DNA from: Ipomoea triloba
Taxonomy: Eukaryota > Streptophyta > Magnoliopsida > Solanales > Convolvulaceae
Direction: 5' to 3'
Length of the DNA stretch: 64,000 nucleotides
Assembly: GCF_003576645.1 (NCBI RefSeq)
Contig: NC_044930.1
Coordinates: 15,772,791-15,836,790 of the forward strand
How positions within the stretch are numbered: position 1 is the stretch's first letter; each line of letters starts with the position of its first letter. The translations under genes were made by a program, and so were the position numbers. The notes under the pieces were generated by a model. That model saw only the letters and a program-made list of their open reading frames with translations. It was not told where the DNA came from and ran no database searches. Below, one piece after another: positions 35,863-46,730 of this stretch.

Positions 35863-37020
35863 TGGTTTTATCTCCCACGAAATGGTCGAATGGCAGACCA
35901 ATACCACAGGAAAATCGACTAGCACTATCGGAAAATTAGAGTAATCTTTCAGCCCTCTTTGGATTACGAATTGCCTTTGAGTACAATGAATTGCTTATAA
36001 GTGTGCTAGATTGCTTGTGTCTCTCTCGAGACCTAGAACCCCTATTTATACAAGCTATAAGCTAGGGATCTCTCTCTTAGGAAAGTTCTAAGCTACTTTA
36101 AGAACTCTTCCCTTATTACATTTTAGGCACTTTCCTAATCTATCTCAGCCTTCCTTCTAGATCTCTCGCTTTCCACCGCCAAACTCTTTAGGAAACTTCC
36201 ATAACTGCCTATCTTACCCCGCCCTTCTTGTACCGCCTTTCTTATCTCGGTCCCTTCTAGGTCGGTCCAGTCTGGCTCGTCCTCTTCTTGCTTCTCTAGC
36301 CCGACCTTTCTTCCATGGTAGTTAATCGTTTCAATAGTTATGTTCAATTACTCTCAGTCTAAGATCTTCAACTGCCTTGTCACCAAAGGAACCACCAAGC
36401 ATATTCTTTTCATTATCAAACTCTTCCTTAAACGTGCTCCACACAACAGTCCATCGAATGACCTCCGTCCGACCGACTTATCCTAGGCTAACTTAAGCGA
36501 CCTCATCATTCCTTCCTCTAAGCCCTTTTTCCCTCTACATTGGTCATCCCTTCTGTCTACGCTAAGCTTCCATTACCGAGCCTTAGTCTATCTCCAATCA
36601 TCTAATCCCTCATTTTCCCGAGCTACGCAAAGTGCGGCTCGGGGAAATGCGTTGCTTCTTCGTCTAGGAAAGTTTTCACTCCCCAGTCCCTTACTTTCCC
36701 GAGTTACACGAAGTACGACTTGGGAAAGTACTGCTAGCTCGTCCTCCACCATCGACCCATCTCTTGTACGTTTGCACTATCTCGAGCTTGCTTTTATTCT
36801 AGGAAATTTTTTTATACGCCCCCCTCAGTCCCTCACTTTCCCGAGTTACGCAAAACACAACTCGGAAAAGTAGTTGTGACAAGGTCTCTTGTGCAAAGGT
36901 CGTCGCTCGTACTTGCTTGAGCTTCAGTCTTGACCCTATCTCCTTACGGTCCCATCAATCAAATCCATCACATTTAATTTCCTTTGATCCTTATTTTTGG
37001 CAATCAGCGAGATTCTAACA
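35863..37020 (-). repeat. LTR-like block, unclassified
   Basis: The minus strand starts TGTTAGAATCTCGC at 37020 and ends near ATAAAACCA at 35863. TATA box gtataaatagggg is at about 36049-36061, giving a plausible U3/R/U5 layout. No matching target duplication (ctgtc at right, gttgt at left) and no internal region, so a solo or truncated LTR is likely but unproved. Confidence 0.45.
36613..36870. repeat. Three hairpin-forming repeats
   Basis: At 36613-36648, 36694-36728 and 36836-36870. Each has tttcccgag at the left and an inverted ctcgggaaa-like arm at the right, preceded by a[gt]tccct[ct]a. They lie in the U3-like part of the 35863-37020 block. Confidence 0.75.
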
Positions 37021-37092
37021 CTGTCACCATCAAATTAATTGTAACTACTCGAGTGCAACTTCCAGTTGTCCTTTCCAAGGCAAAATCTTCTC

Positions 37093-37102
37093 CTATAAAT
37101 AG
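37093..37102 (+). promoter_or_regulatory. TATA box before the orphan accessory ORF
   Basis: CTATAAATAG, 58 bp before the ATG at 37160. It is identical to the boxes at 29743-29752 and 57990-57999 (minus strand) and is followed by a pyrimidine-rich leader. Confidence 0.6.
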
Positions 37103-37159
37103 CGCCGGTTCCTCCATTTGATCTTCCACCTTTCCTTCTTGGCTTAACTTCCAAGGCCT

Positions 37160-37576
37160 ATGAGTCCCAAACGTAAAGTTTTCGCTTCAGCCTCTCGTCG
37201 TTTTTCCTTCCTACTGGCTGAGCGCATGGCCAAAACTCGATTGTCCGCTCGGAAAGAACATCTGAGGTCGGGCGAGCTCTTTCCCGGTGATGACCCTTCA
37301 CTGCCCATTGACATTCCGCCTGAGCTAGAAGAAGGCGATTGGGTCGCAATACCTCTTGGACCACTGTTTCAAGACCCCGTATTCTCGAAGGAGCTGATTC
37401 CATATCGTGACTACGTGGAGTTTCTTAACGAGATCGATGTTATGCTGGACCGTGGCACTCCTGATGTCACTCCGTCAGACATCATGGCCTTTTGGGAAGT
37501 GTTATGCGATTGTGTTTCCATTCCTGCGCCGACAACTCCAACTGTCTCTTCTGAGGTCGTTCCTTCGACCAAGTAG
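37160..37576 (+). CDS. Orphan small accessory ORF, 138 codons
   Basis: Unrecognised protein. The ATG at 37160 is the first in the leader after the TATA box. The N-terminus is basic (MSPKRK, then SRRFSFLLAERMAK), the middle Pro/Asp/Glu-rich (GDDPSLPIDIPPELEEGDW), then IPYRDYVEFLNEIDVML, ending VVPSTK before TAG. The order of features and several short matches (RFSF; G-D then P-x-[DE]-x; acidic run; a D-Y-x-x-[FY]-L-x-E block) parallel the small accessory ORF of family A (29675-29106). I infer a common origin. No pol is seen upstream, so this is a relic or a separate copy. The frame is open, which is either recent or chance. Confidence 0.5.
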   Translation: MSPKRKVFASASRRFSFLLAERMAKTRLSARKEHLRSGELFPGDDPSLPIDIPPELEEGDWVAIPLGPLFQDPVFSKELIPYRDYVEFLNEIDVMLDRGTPDVTPSDIMAFWEVLCDCVSIPAPTTPTVSSEVVPSTK

Positions 37577-37759
37577 GTTTGGGACTTAACCTAGAATTGC
37601 GCTTCTTTTGCTGTCGTTTGCTAAAGGGGTGCACTGTTGGCCCCTTTATCTTGTTTTGAATGTAATTATCCAGCCTTCGGGCTTTAGATAAATTGAACAT
37701 CGTCATATTTTTGCTATCTTTTGCACGCATTTGCTAAGCGAGTTGATCCATACTTAGAG

Positions 37760-40337
37760 TGATAAGCTCCCAAGACACCTATTATTTGAGTATAAACTAG
37801 GGTGCTTTATAGCGTTTTCAGTATCCTTAAATGATTATTTTGTGAGAATTTGTGCTTTAAATTCGTTAACCGCACACAAAGCTACCTTTGGCATGAATTG
37901 AGACAGTACAGAGGTCCCGGGAGCTATTAGGAACAAGTAACGAGCTAAACAAGCAAACTAAGCAAGTCAGGAGCCCCGAAGGACCTGGAATGAGACCCAC
38001 ACGCGTGGTTGGTGGCGTGGCAGCATTCCAGTAGCCAACCACGCACGCAACCACGCGTGGTGCTGGCGTGGATGGATCACTGCGCGAAAACATTTCTTAG
38101 GCGAAATTTTGGAAACTATTTAAGCCCCCTTGATAGAATTTCCGAGAAGTTTCTCCCTTCTTTCAATTTTAGAAAGTTCCCTTTTCATTTCTTAGTTTTT
38201 AGAGTAGTTTATCTTTGCAATTTCACCTTGTAAAGAGAGACAAGAAGCTTGGATTGAAGAAACATTTCCCTACTAGGTGATCTCTATTACACTTTAATCT
38301 ATTTTTATTATCTTGTTCTTGGATTAAATTAGCTCTTGTTCTTGAATTCTTGAATATGTGTGGCTAGTTTAATCTAGGGCTTGGATTGTGTGAAGATATG
38401 TTGCTAGTGTGATGATCTTATGTCTTATTTTGGGTTTAATTGCTTGGATTGTTGGAATTTCTATTTTAGTCTATTGATTGTTGTTTTGATGATATCTTGT
38501 TTGGATTTGGCCAATCTAGATGAGAGATTGAGCTCTTGACTCTTTCATGTCTTTGATTAGAGNTGAGATTGAAAGCTTTGTGGCAATCATAGATCCTATG
38601 GAATTCATAAGAATAGTAGGAAAGTGTGTAGCTAAGGTGTTCGATAAAATGTCTTTTAGGACTTTGGTTGCTTAAAGGCACTCCTAGTCCAAGAAGCCCT
38701 ATGGTGTTGTGTATTTGGTGAGTATGAATGTGAAGTGGTAAAACGAAGAGTTAGACTCCCCGAGTGTCGTGTCTCTCGAGGATGGCGAATGGGAGTCAAA
38801 TTAGTGTTGACCTTAATGGCGTTAAAAGGTAAGAGTTACAAGTATTACAAAAGATTGGTTTGATAAGTAAGTTTGGGGGTTGTAGAAAGGAAATTACACT
38901 AAATATGCAAAGGGAAATGAAAGGGGTGTGCACCAAAGCCGAACACATTGATTGATCTTCGTAGGGGATTTGGAAACCGAGTTTCGTGATCGAGTAAGGG
39001 AGTCAAGGTATTAGTACCGAGTGGCGTCACACTCAGACTCTCAATCCTCATTCGGTTGAGGCATTTCATCGAACACTTAGTCTACCACTCCTCTCGGATC
39101 TTATCCTTTCAGACTAAGAGCGGAGATATGGGTGAGTGGGGCTCGTGATAGGCCGCTATCGCGCACACTCTCACTTCCCTACAAATTACTAACTATTCCA
39201 GCCGAAATAGAAGTAAAGCTTGAACAACTTCAACCATACAAACATCAATCCTACTCCTTCATCTTTCAAAACCATAGAACAATTCTAAACAACAATCAAG
39301 AGTTCAACAAAGGCTCACACGCCCAAAATACTCTACTCTATCATGGAAATCATTCAAAGCAATAAAATAGAAATTACTTTCAATCAATAAATCTAAACTA
39401 GCAATTCAATGAAAAGAGTATGTTACCCAAGGAGTGTTGAGTCTACATCTTCAATCCATCTTCAATCCTAAGATCTATACAAATCTAATGGAAATTGAGT
39501 GTGTTTTTCCTCCCCAAAGGGGAAGGAATAGTAAGAGAATTCAGATCTGAAAGTTGAGAGCCTCCTCCTCCAAAATTGGGAAAGAAGGGTTTAAATAGCT
39601 GTCCAAGAAGTCGAATTTCTGCTGCTGCCCTACTGTCCCGCTTCCACGCCTGTCACACGCGTGTGGCCTTGCGTGGGAGCTTTCTGGATTAAATCCACGC
39701 CCGCTCACACGCGTGTTAGGGCACGTGGCAGTCTCCTGCTTGATGAATTCTTTGTTTGTTGCTTCTTTTGGCCGAAAACTTTGCTGTATCCTTCGGAAAT
39801 GACTCGAAGTATTTTTCTTGAGCTGGATTTGTCAAATAGAAGTTAATTAGAGATTTTATCCATGAAAGTGATCATAATTGGGTGCAAGAACATTAAAATA
39901 TTATCTAAACATGACCCGAAATTTGACTGTTCTTGGAACTTATCACCCTAGTACACAGACGTAGAAGAGGACTTTGAAAACACACTCTAGAATAGCCAAC
40001 TTCTTTGCTCCATTTACCCATTGCCTAAGACACATGAGGATGCAACATAGATGAACACTATCCAATACCTTACTTTCTACATTGATTTACTCATATTTGT
40101 TTTACCTTCACTTTACACAACTTTATGAACCTCTGCACCTTTAAATTTCTATTCACCACACCCACAACCATACTCAATCCATCACATGACTCAATCAATT
40201 GAACGCACGAACACTTGACACACCTCCACGTCTTTCCTTCGAGACCGACACTCGGGGAGTCATAGACTCTTCGTTTTATCCTTACACACAGATTCACATT
40301 TATTTGAAAATTCACCGTATGCATGCAAGTGTTGTCA
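37760..40337 (+). mobile_element. Solo LTR (about 1329 bp without its nested insert)
   Basis: It starts TGATAAGCTCC at 37760 and ends GTGTTGTCA at 40337, flanked by a perfect 5-bp duplication, tagag, at 37755-37759 and 40338-40342. No internal region is attached. It is split by the minus-strand solo LTR at 38702-39945. The LTR resembles the non-autonomous element at 44277-45605 (a gtcgtg block and an acgcgt block) and its own length matches (1329 bp). A single n is at 38563. Confidence 0.88.
38702..39945 (-). mobile_element. Nested solo LTR (1244 bp)
   Basis: On the minus strand it starts TGATAAGTTCC at 39945 and ends at 38702 with CA. Target duplication cccta at 38697-38701 and 39946-39950. 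Removing it and one duplication rejoins the outer LTR; the joined order (gaagccctagtaca) agrees with the relative at 52118-52907. Confidence 0.9.
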
Positions 40338-40342
40338 TAGAG

Positions 40343-40929
40343 TCACTCCTCCAGCTCGTAACGGTCTTTGGAAATCTTTTGATTTTTTCAAACCCCAGAT
40401 AGGTCATCTTTAAGACCTAAGCTTGATAGAGTTAAATCCGACATTTCCTAGGACTGTCCCCCAATTTTCCGGCTTCGTCTTCCAATTCGCTCTCCAATTC
40501 GCTCTCCCAACTCAAATTTAATACAATCCGACCTTTAGTCGTATCAGGTCCGACTTATCACATGAAATCTTCCCTAGTCCCTCAGACCTTCAGTTTGAGG
40601 ACTAGGCCGGGTTATGCCCGATCCTTTCTTTTTCAAGGATACTCGTAGCTCGGCCTTTGAGGTCCGACAAATCACCTCTATATGGCTTGCCTCTGTAGGT
40701 CGACTCGCACCCACTTATCACGACTGCGCAAAACCCTCATTTTCCACCTTTTTCAATCTTTAATCTTCTTCGTGATTCCCGCCCTCATCATTACCTTTTC
40801 TGAACCTCCATGCATGCATTAAATACCTTCCCACCCTGACGCGTAGGCTAACCGTTCCATCAACCATCGCATCGCTCGCCCGTCTGTTCGATTTAGTCTA
40901 CGCGTCCTCATTTCCTTCTTCTTCCGACT
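40343..40929. other. Spacer and possible promoter upstream of the 41197 frame
   Basis: No long frame. Several gtccgac words resemble the 36000-36600 block. With the solo LTRs removed, it joins directly to 37759. Confidence 0.5.
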
Positions 40930-40938
40930 CTATAAAAG
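40930..40938 (+). promoter_or_regulatory. TATA box before the 41197 frame
   Basis: ctataaaag followed by a strongly C/T-rich leader. A possible short intron (gtaagcc at 41094 to tttttag at about 41180) lies in the leader. Start about 260 bp away, about 170 if the intron is real. Confidence 0.45.
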
Positions 40939-41196
40939 GCTTACCCACTCTCCTTCGTCCTCTTTCACTTTCTTCTTCTGTAGTCCATTTCATTTTACTC
41001 CGGTCACTTTGCAGTTTCTCCACCGCTATCGTCTACCCCACATTGCCCCATATTGCCTCTTTCTCTCCAGCGTTAGTTCCACAACCCCTTCCGGTAAGCC
41101 ATTTCTTGCTTTCTTGCCTTCTCTGTCTTTTCCATATCTTTGTCAGTTTGTCTTCTTCTTCCTCTCACGCGACGTTTTTAGAAGATCTCCCGACCG

Positions 41197-41612
41197 GTGG
41201 CTTCGGGAGATGTGCCAGCCGATCCTTCGACCAATGCGTTGGAGGAAATTCCTTTCTATCCGGCTATGGCTACGTCCAAAATATCTTCATTGGCCCACCT
41301 TGAATGGGCTCCAGGACGGAATGAATCCCTCAACTTGCCAGCCCAATATACTTATACTCTTTCCGCCATGAAGCTTGAACATGCCCAGACTCTGCTGGGT
41401 CCCAAGGCTATAGTCATGGCGGTGGGTGATCATGACATTCATGATCCTCCCTCTGACTATATCGGCCTTCACTATAGGTAGGTCCTTTTATGAAGCTTCA
41501 ACCGCTCACATTGAATCTCGTCATGCCGCCCTCCGAGCCCGTTATAAGGGCAAGGCTACCACTGTTGAGAAGGGGAAGGGTAAGGCTACTATGCGACCCC
41601 TGATGCTACCAC
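41197..41612 (+). pseudogene. Unrecognised ORF, interrupted (5' part)
   Basis: I do not recognise this protein. The frame begins at GTG GCT TCG (41197). The env-like ORFs here begin MAS, so GTG may be a changed ATG; otherwise the first ATG is at 41266. The frame runs 94 codons, then a 4-bp tagg duplication (about 41474-41481) shifts it. In the new frame it continues with a Lys/Glu/Gly-rich stretch (KGKATTVEKGKGKA) until the hAT-like element cuts it at about 41612; the tail is at 43921-44046. By position it stands where the env-like ORF would be downstream of the 37160 ORF (about 1.0 kb after removing solo LTRs; 0.93 kb in family A). No sequence match to those ORFs beyond MAS is visible, so its identity is open. 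Confidence 0.45.
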
Positions 41613-42088
41613 TATTGCGGGCCGCGGGCCTAGGAGGGGCGGGCCAAAAAAGCCCGCTCTTTGGCGGGCCTAGATTTTACTGGGCTGGATCGCCTCGCCT
41701 TTAGCCCGCGGGTTGGCGGGCCCCCGCCAGGTTTTTTTTTTTTTTTTTTTTTTGGACCAAGTTTATAGAAACTATAACAATTCGACAGATTTGCAAACAA
41801 TATATAAAAACAAATAGTTTACAATATACAAATATATACGGCAGATTTGCATCTATAAAAGAGAGAAAATATAAACATACAAATCAAATATTCAAATACA
41901 AAATAGAAAGAAAATGAAAAAAATCTCAATTCCAAGACAATGAGAACGAAATTATCACCAACTGTCCAACTGATTTACTGCGGTAGGCGTCCTCTGGTTC
42001 GTTGTCACCTACGACGGCCTCAGCTCTGGTTCGTGGGCGGTGGCGACGGCTTCTGGTTCACGGTCGACGGTGAGTAGGTGACAGTCTC

Positions 42089-43315
42089 TGTTAGGAACCC
42101 CGAGCTGTTGATTTTGATGATACCAACTATTCGAGGAGGCCCCTAACTTTTCTCTATGCTTTGTATCTTAGTCTTACAGGATAACCGAATCCTTAGAAAT
42201 ATTCTAAGGACCCGATTTCTTATACCGAAAGCTTGAAGACTCCAACCGAATTATGAAGTACCGAGGAGTTGAAGATCTGAAGTAATGAAGATTTGAAGAA
42301 CCAAAGACTAAGATCATAGGCCGAAGAATGGAAGGGCCAAGCTTTTATGACCGAGCAATCAAGAGTGTGATTGTCTCGAGGAGATTAAGAGAAATGATAA
42401 GGTCAATCATTCTCGCACAATCAAGGCAAAGACATTCTCTGATAAGTTGTCTTATCTACTGCCTTGAAAATGGGTATAACTGAATGTCATTTTGGGTCCT
42501 ATGCAACGATCCCAAGAAGCATTTAATGATTGTCACCTTTTTGAGGGACAAAAGACAAATTGTCCTTGCACAAAAGTGGACAAACGGCTAGAAAGTACTG
42601 ACATTCTGAAAAAGATGAAAATACTACCCATTGGATATTACACACTGGACAATAGGTTTTGAATTTCATTTTCCCTCCAACGGATCTGAAATTCCACCTA
42701 TAAATACCCTTGTCCCATCTCACTTTTACAGGGTTGAAAAACGCGAAACATTGTTTAGCAAGTGAAAAACTCTCAGTGTGATATTCATAAGCTTACAAGT
42801 GATATTCAGATTTCATTAGAAATTCTTGTGTGATTAAGAAGCTCATCAAGGAATCTAACCACAAGGATTTCAAGTTGGAGAATCATCACAACCTTTCAAC
42901 CATCTCTACAAGTGAAGTAGAAAGAGGCGGAGTAAACTTGGAAGAAGTTGAAAAACCTACAACAACAAGGCTGCCGAGCTTAGTGATCAAAGGAGCTTGG
43001 TGTAACGGAGATTGTACTATAAAGGGGAATATAGTGCAAACCTTCACAAGTTGTGAAGAAGAGTGGAGTAGGCTTAGTTAATAGCCGAACCACTATAAAA
43101 CTCTCTCTCTCTCTCTCTTTTATTTTACGTATTGCATTGCATATATCACCCAAACATAATATCTTTTACAAGAAAATCCTAAGTGCAAAGTGAAGCTAAA
43201 ATTTGATATAACCTTTCCGCTGCGTTATCTCTTTAGAAAAAAAGTTTTCAAAAATCTCTTGTGAGTCTATTCAACCCCCCCTTCTAGACTCACATTGTTA
43301 CCATCGGGACCAACA
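42089..43315 (+). mobile_element. Solo LTR of family A (1227 bp)
   Basis: It starts TGTTAGGAACCCC and ends GGGACCAACA, with a perfect 5-bp duplication, gtctc, at 42084-42088 and 43316-43320. TATA box cctataaatac is at about 42698-42708. The accactataaa and (ct)n block matches the 22325-23671 LTR. It lies inside the hAT-like element. Confidence 0.93.
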
Positions 43316-43639
43316 GTCTCTGGTTAGCGGTCGCGGTTCGCAGTGGCGGCAAGTCGGCAACGAACGGAAGATTGGGAAGAAAAGGCGAGATACGTGTCTG
43401 CTGTTGCTGCTTGTTGAGGGAGTGGGGGCAATCGTGGAGCCAGGGCTGAAGCCTACAAGTCACAAAGAGGGCAAAGAGGCGAAGAAGATGAGAGGATTTC
43501 AATTTTCAGATCTAGGTTTGTGATTAATTGTTAATTGTGTGGCACTATGGGCCTGTGGCAGTGTGGCCTACTGGAGTTAGTGGAGTACTAGTCTGTCTGA
43601 TGTCTAATATATATTATATATATAGTCTAATATACGGAG

Positions 43640-43661
43640 TATTATATATATATATATACAT

Positions 43662-43742
<81 letters not shown>
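43640..43742. repeat. (ta)n(ca)n(ta)n microsatellite
   Basis: Alternating ta, ca and ta runs inside the hAT-like element. Confidence 0.95.
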
Positions 43743-43746
<4 letters not shown>

Positions 43747-43920
43747 CAAATAAAATAATGGCGGGCAGCCTGCAGCCCGCCAGGCCCGCCCTGCCAAGCC
43801 CGCGGAGCGGGCCAAAAAAGCCCGCTCTTTGGCGGGCTTCAATTTTTGAAACCCACCCCCTACCTAAGTAGGGGGCGGGACAGTCGGCCCGGCGGGCTAA
43901 GCCCGTTTTGACGGCTCTAG

Positions 43921-44046
43921 TCCCACCGCAGTTGCCTTAACTGCTGCTCACCAGCTGCACCTGCGTAAGCGGAACTCTGACTTCCCCACGCCGGCCACTG
44001 CTAAAAAGGTGAGACGTCCATCAGATGTCGTTCTCGAGGACGCTAA
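43921..44046 (+). pseudogene. Tail of the interrupted 41197 ORF
   Basis: Directly after the hAT-like end, a frame reads an Ala/His-rich then basic segment (AHQLHLRKR ... TAKKVRRPSDVVLEDA). It fits the C-terminal continuation of the Lys-rich part at 41612 and stops being unique near 44046, where the non-autonomous LTR element starts. Confidence 0.45.
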
Positions 44047-44255
44047 GAATTTTTTTGAACAAAGCTTAACCAAACAACAATTCTTTGCAACTAAAAGTAG
44101 TTGCAAGTGAGCCTCAAGATAATCAAAGACAATGGTGTTCACTTCTCAAATCAATCAACAAAAATAAGAAAATAAAACAAACAAAATAAAGCAATTCAAG
44201 AACTCTTAACAAACAACTTCTTAAATGTCAAACACAATTCAAATACTGTTTGCCA

Positions 44256-44273
44256 TCACCGGCAATGGCGCCA
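44256..44273 (-). other. Primer-binding site (tRNA-Asp type), second copy
   Basis: tggcgccattgccggtga on the minus strand, just after the LTR end. It complements the 3' end expected of tRNA-Asp with a few mismatches. Confidence 0.75.
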
Positions 44274-44276
44274 TTT

Positions 44277-45605
44277 TGAAAGAGTAGTTTAAGGAGAGGT
44301 GGAATGAGTGATAAAATGAGGAAGAAGTTCCCCGAGTGTCGTGTTCTCAAGGATGACAAATTGGAATCGAATTGAGTGTTTGCATTGAGGATGTTAAGAG
44401 GCAAGGGTGACAAGAATCAACAAGTAAAAGTGGCATGGAGCAAGAGTTCGTCAAAGGCAAAACAAAGGAAAATAAGGAAAGGAAAACAAGGAGAGGATGT
44501 CTTATCTAGGTCTTGTGTTTGACATTTCTACGGGGTTCTAGGAAATGTGACTCGGGCTCAATCAAGGGAGCCCACGGCACCATCACTGGGTGGCATCACA
44601 CTCCGGTCTCCCAAGTCCTCATTCGAATAGGGCATTTTATTGAACACTTGGTTTACCACTCCTCCCGAGCCTTATCCTTTCGGATTAAGGGCGGAGATGT
44701 GGTCAATTAGGACTCGTATAGGTATGATATCTCGCAACCTACACTTCCCCTAACTTGGCTACCTATTGTGGACAAAATGCACCAATCAATCCACACATCA
44801 ACCACACTTAACACAAGACCCCTAATCAACATTTCTTAGAATCAATTGGAAGAATTGTCATTAAATAAAACACAAGAACTATATTGGAGCATCCAATCCG
44901 CAATCTAAACTAGCAATTCATTGTAGAATCAAAACAAAACAAATCACAAAACCTAATTGCATTCAAGGAATGTAAATTGCAAACAATTGAAATATAAAAC
45001 TAGAATAGGAATGAAATTTACCTAATAGAAATGAAATACAACTTCAATGTCATAGATCTTCAATCTTGGATCAATAGTAAAACCTAAATCTAACTCCAAA
45101 TTGGGAGAAAAACTAATATAAAAATGGGAGGAAATGAATAGGGAAATATTGGATTTATCCCTCAGCCAAAAACACCCTTTAAATACTTAATTTTTCGCGC
45201 CCAGGTCTGATCCATATGGGCTCCACGCGTGGACCCTAGGCGTGGACCAACATTGAAATTGTTCCACGCCATGTCCAGGCGTGGACCCCCTGCGTGGACC
45301 CAAAATTGGCCATTTTTCTCTTCTTCTAGGTTGTATCCCTTGAAACTGTGGTTCCATAGCAACTAGAATCACCTCAATTGGACATCGCTATCTTCGGTTA
45401 TGCTTGTTTTACCAAACTATCGCTGGAATGCCCTACAAAATTACAACTTGTGCTATTTTTGGCAAACACAACCTCAATTAGTCCTTAAACCTACATTTGA
45501 TGAAATTGAGCTATTCTAACACGTTATAGGGCTAAAGGAATTCATTTCTAGCATAATATACATCGTAATTACCCCACAAAACATGGCTATCTTTGGCACC
45601 TATCA
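44277..45605 (-). repeat. Full LTR (1329 bp) shared by two internal regions
   Basis: On the minus strand it starts TGATAGGTGCC at 45605 and ends with CA at 44277. It has a primer site on one side and a polypurine end on the other. It contains an array of ccacgcgtgg-like sites (45200-45300) and a ccccgagtgtcgtg block shared with the solo LTRs at 37760 and 38702. Confidence 0.85.
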
Positions 45606-45639
45606 ATGTTTCCACACTTTAAATTTGCTTGTCCTCAAG
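45606..45639 (-). other. Polypurine-type 3' end and conserved motif
   Basis: aaagtgtggaaacat abuts the LTR; just upstream lies cttgaggacaagcaaattt, a motif known before the 3' LTR of many plant gypsy elements. Confidence 0.7.
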
Positions 45640-46730
45640 AAATTTACAATTAAGCTCAAATCATTTAAGTGCAAAAGATAGCTATGTTACTCAATCAACT
45701 CATTGGTCAAGCAAACATAGGGTGTAGCCAACCGGAGAGGGTGAGATTCCTCACATTATCTACAAAGGATGGTAATCACATGCCATACACTCTAAGAATA
45801 TACAAACGAAGCAAAACCCCTATGGTCTCATTGGACAATTAAAAACATACCCTTCACACAACTAAGCATGCAATCCAAGTTCAATTGACCTCTGATTTTA
45901 CAAAGGCCTTCAAGCCGAGCCCCCTAGTGGGAACGATGTGCACACCTCAACTAACCAACCACCCTTTACGCCAAAGCCCAACGCATAAGAATAAGTGAGG
46001 GTAGAGGCATGGACCGCTCACCGCCAATGGTTTGGGCAGTCTCTCTTTCTTCTCATCCCCCTTGGATAACACCATCGGGCACCCGACTTCACATGGAGCC
46101 CCATGTTTTTTCGAAGATCAGTGCAATGGGTACCCGAATCCAAGCGAGGTGGTTCACCTCCTCTCTATTTTCTCATCTTCTAGGATAACACCATTGGGAC
46201 AACCGATTTCACGTAGATCTCTAAGCTTGTTTGAAGACGGTGCAATGGTTACCCTAAATCCTTGCAAGATGGCTCACCTCGGATCTTACCTTTAAGAGTG
46301 GCCAAACTTAGCCTTTTTTCACACTTTCTCTATTTCAACCCCTCATGCCCTTTACTTGGTAAATCGAGGTTTACTCACATTTCTCACCATAGGCTCACCT
46401 TTTTCCCCATGCCCTACCAAGATTAGTTCAATTACGGGCTTCGCTTTCAGTTATCTTTCTAAAATTAAGGGGTGCATACTCCCACTTCGAGAGATCATTG
46501 ACTAAGGTCTAAGCAAAATAAGAGGTGAATACCATGCAAGCATACAAGAATTCAAAACTCATTTGGTCTAAGCAATTGCTTGCTAAAGAGGAGTACTTCC
46601 CATGGATATTCAAAGAGAAAAAACTTTATTTTTGGCACATGATTAACATTCTCCCTAGATAATGCGAACAATGGCACACTCTCCAAAGATCAAATACACC
46701 CATAAGATAAGACCAATAAATCAATCTAGT

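Larger units (their letters stand above)
41614..43920. mobile_element. hAT-like GC-rich element, with nested solo LTR
   Basis: It interrupts the 41197 frame. The right end is, on the minus strand, tagagccgtcaaaacgggct, a type of end common in plant hAT elements. Both sides carry gggccaaaaaagcccgctc followed by tttggcgggc. The left end is less clear, and the flanks (taccacta / tcccaccg) match only partly, so the element may have lost its left end. No transposase frame. A poly-T run is at 41733-41753. Confidence 0.55.

Noticed and set aside
35863..37020. Clean solo LTR
   Set aside because: Ends look plausible but flanking five bases (gttgt and ctgtc) do not match, so reported only as LTR-like.
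37160..37576. Host single-copy gene
   Set aside because: The similarity to the family A accessory ORF and the surrounding elements favour a retroelement relic, though not excluded.
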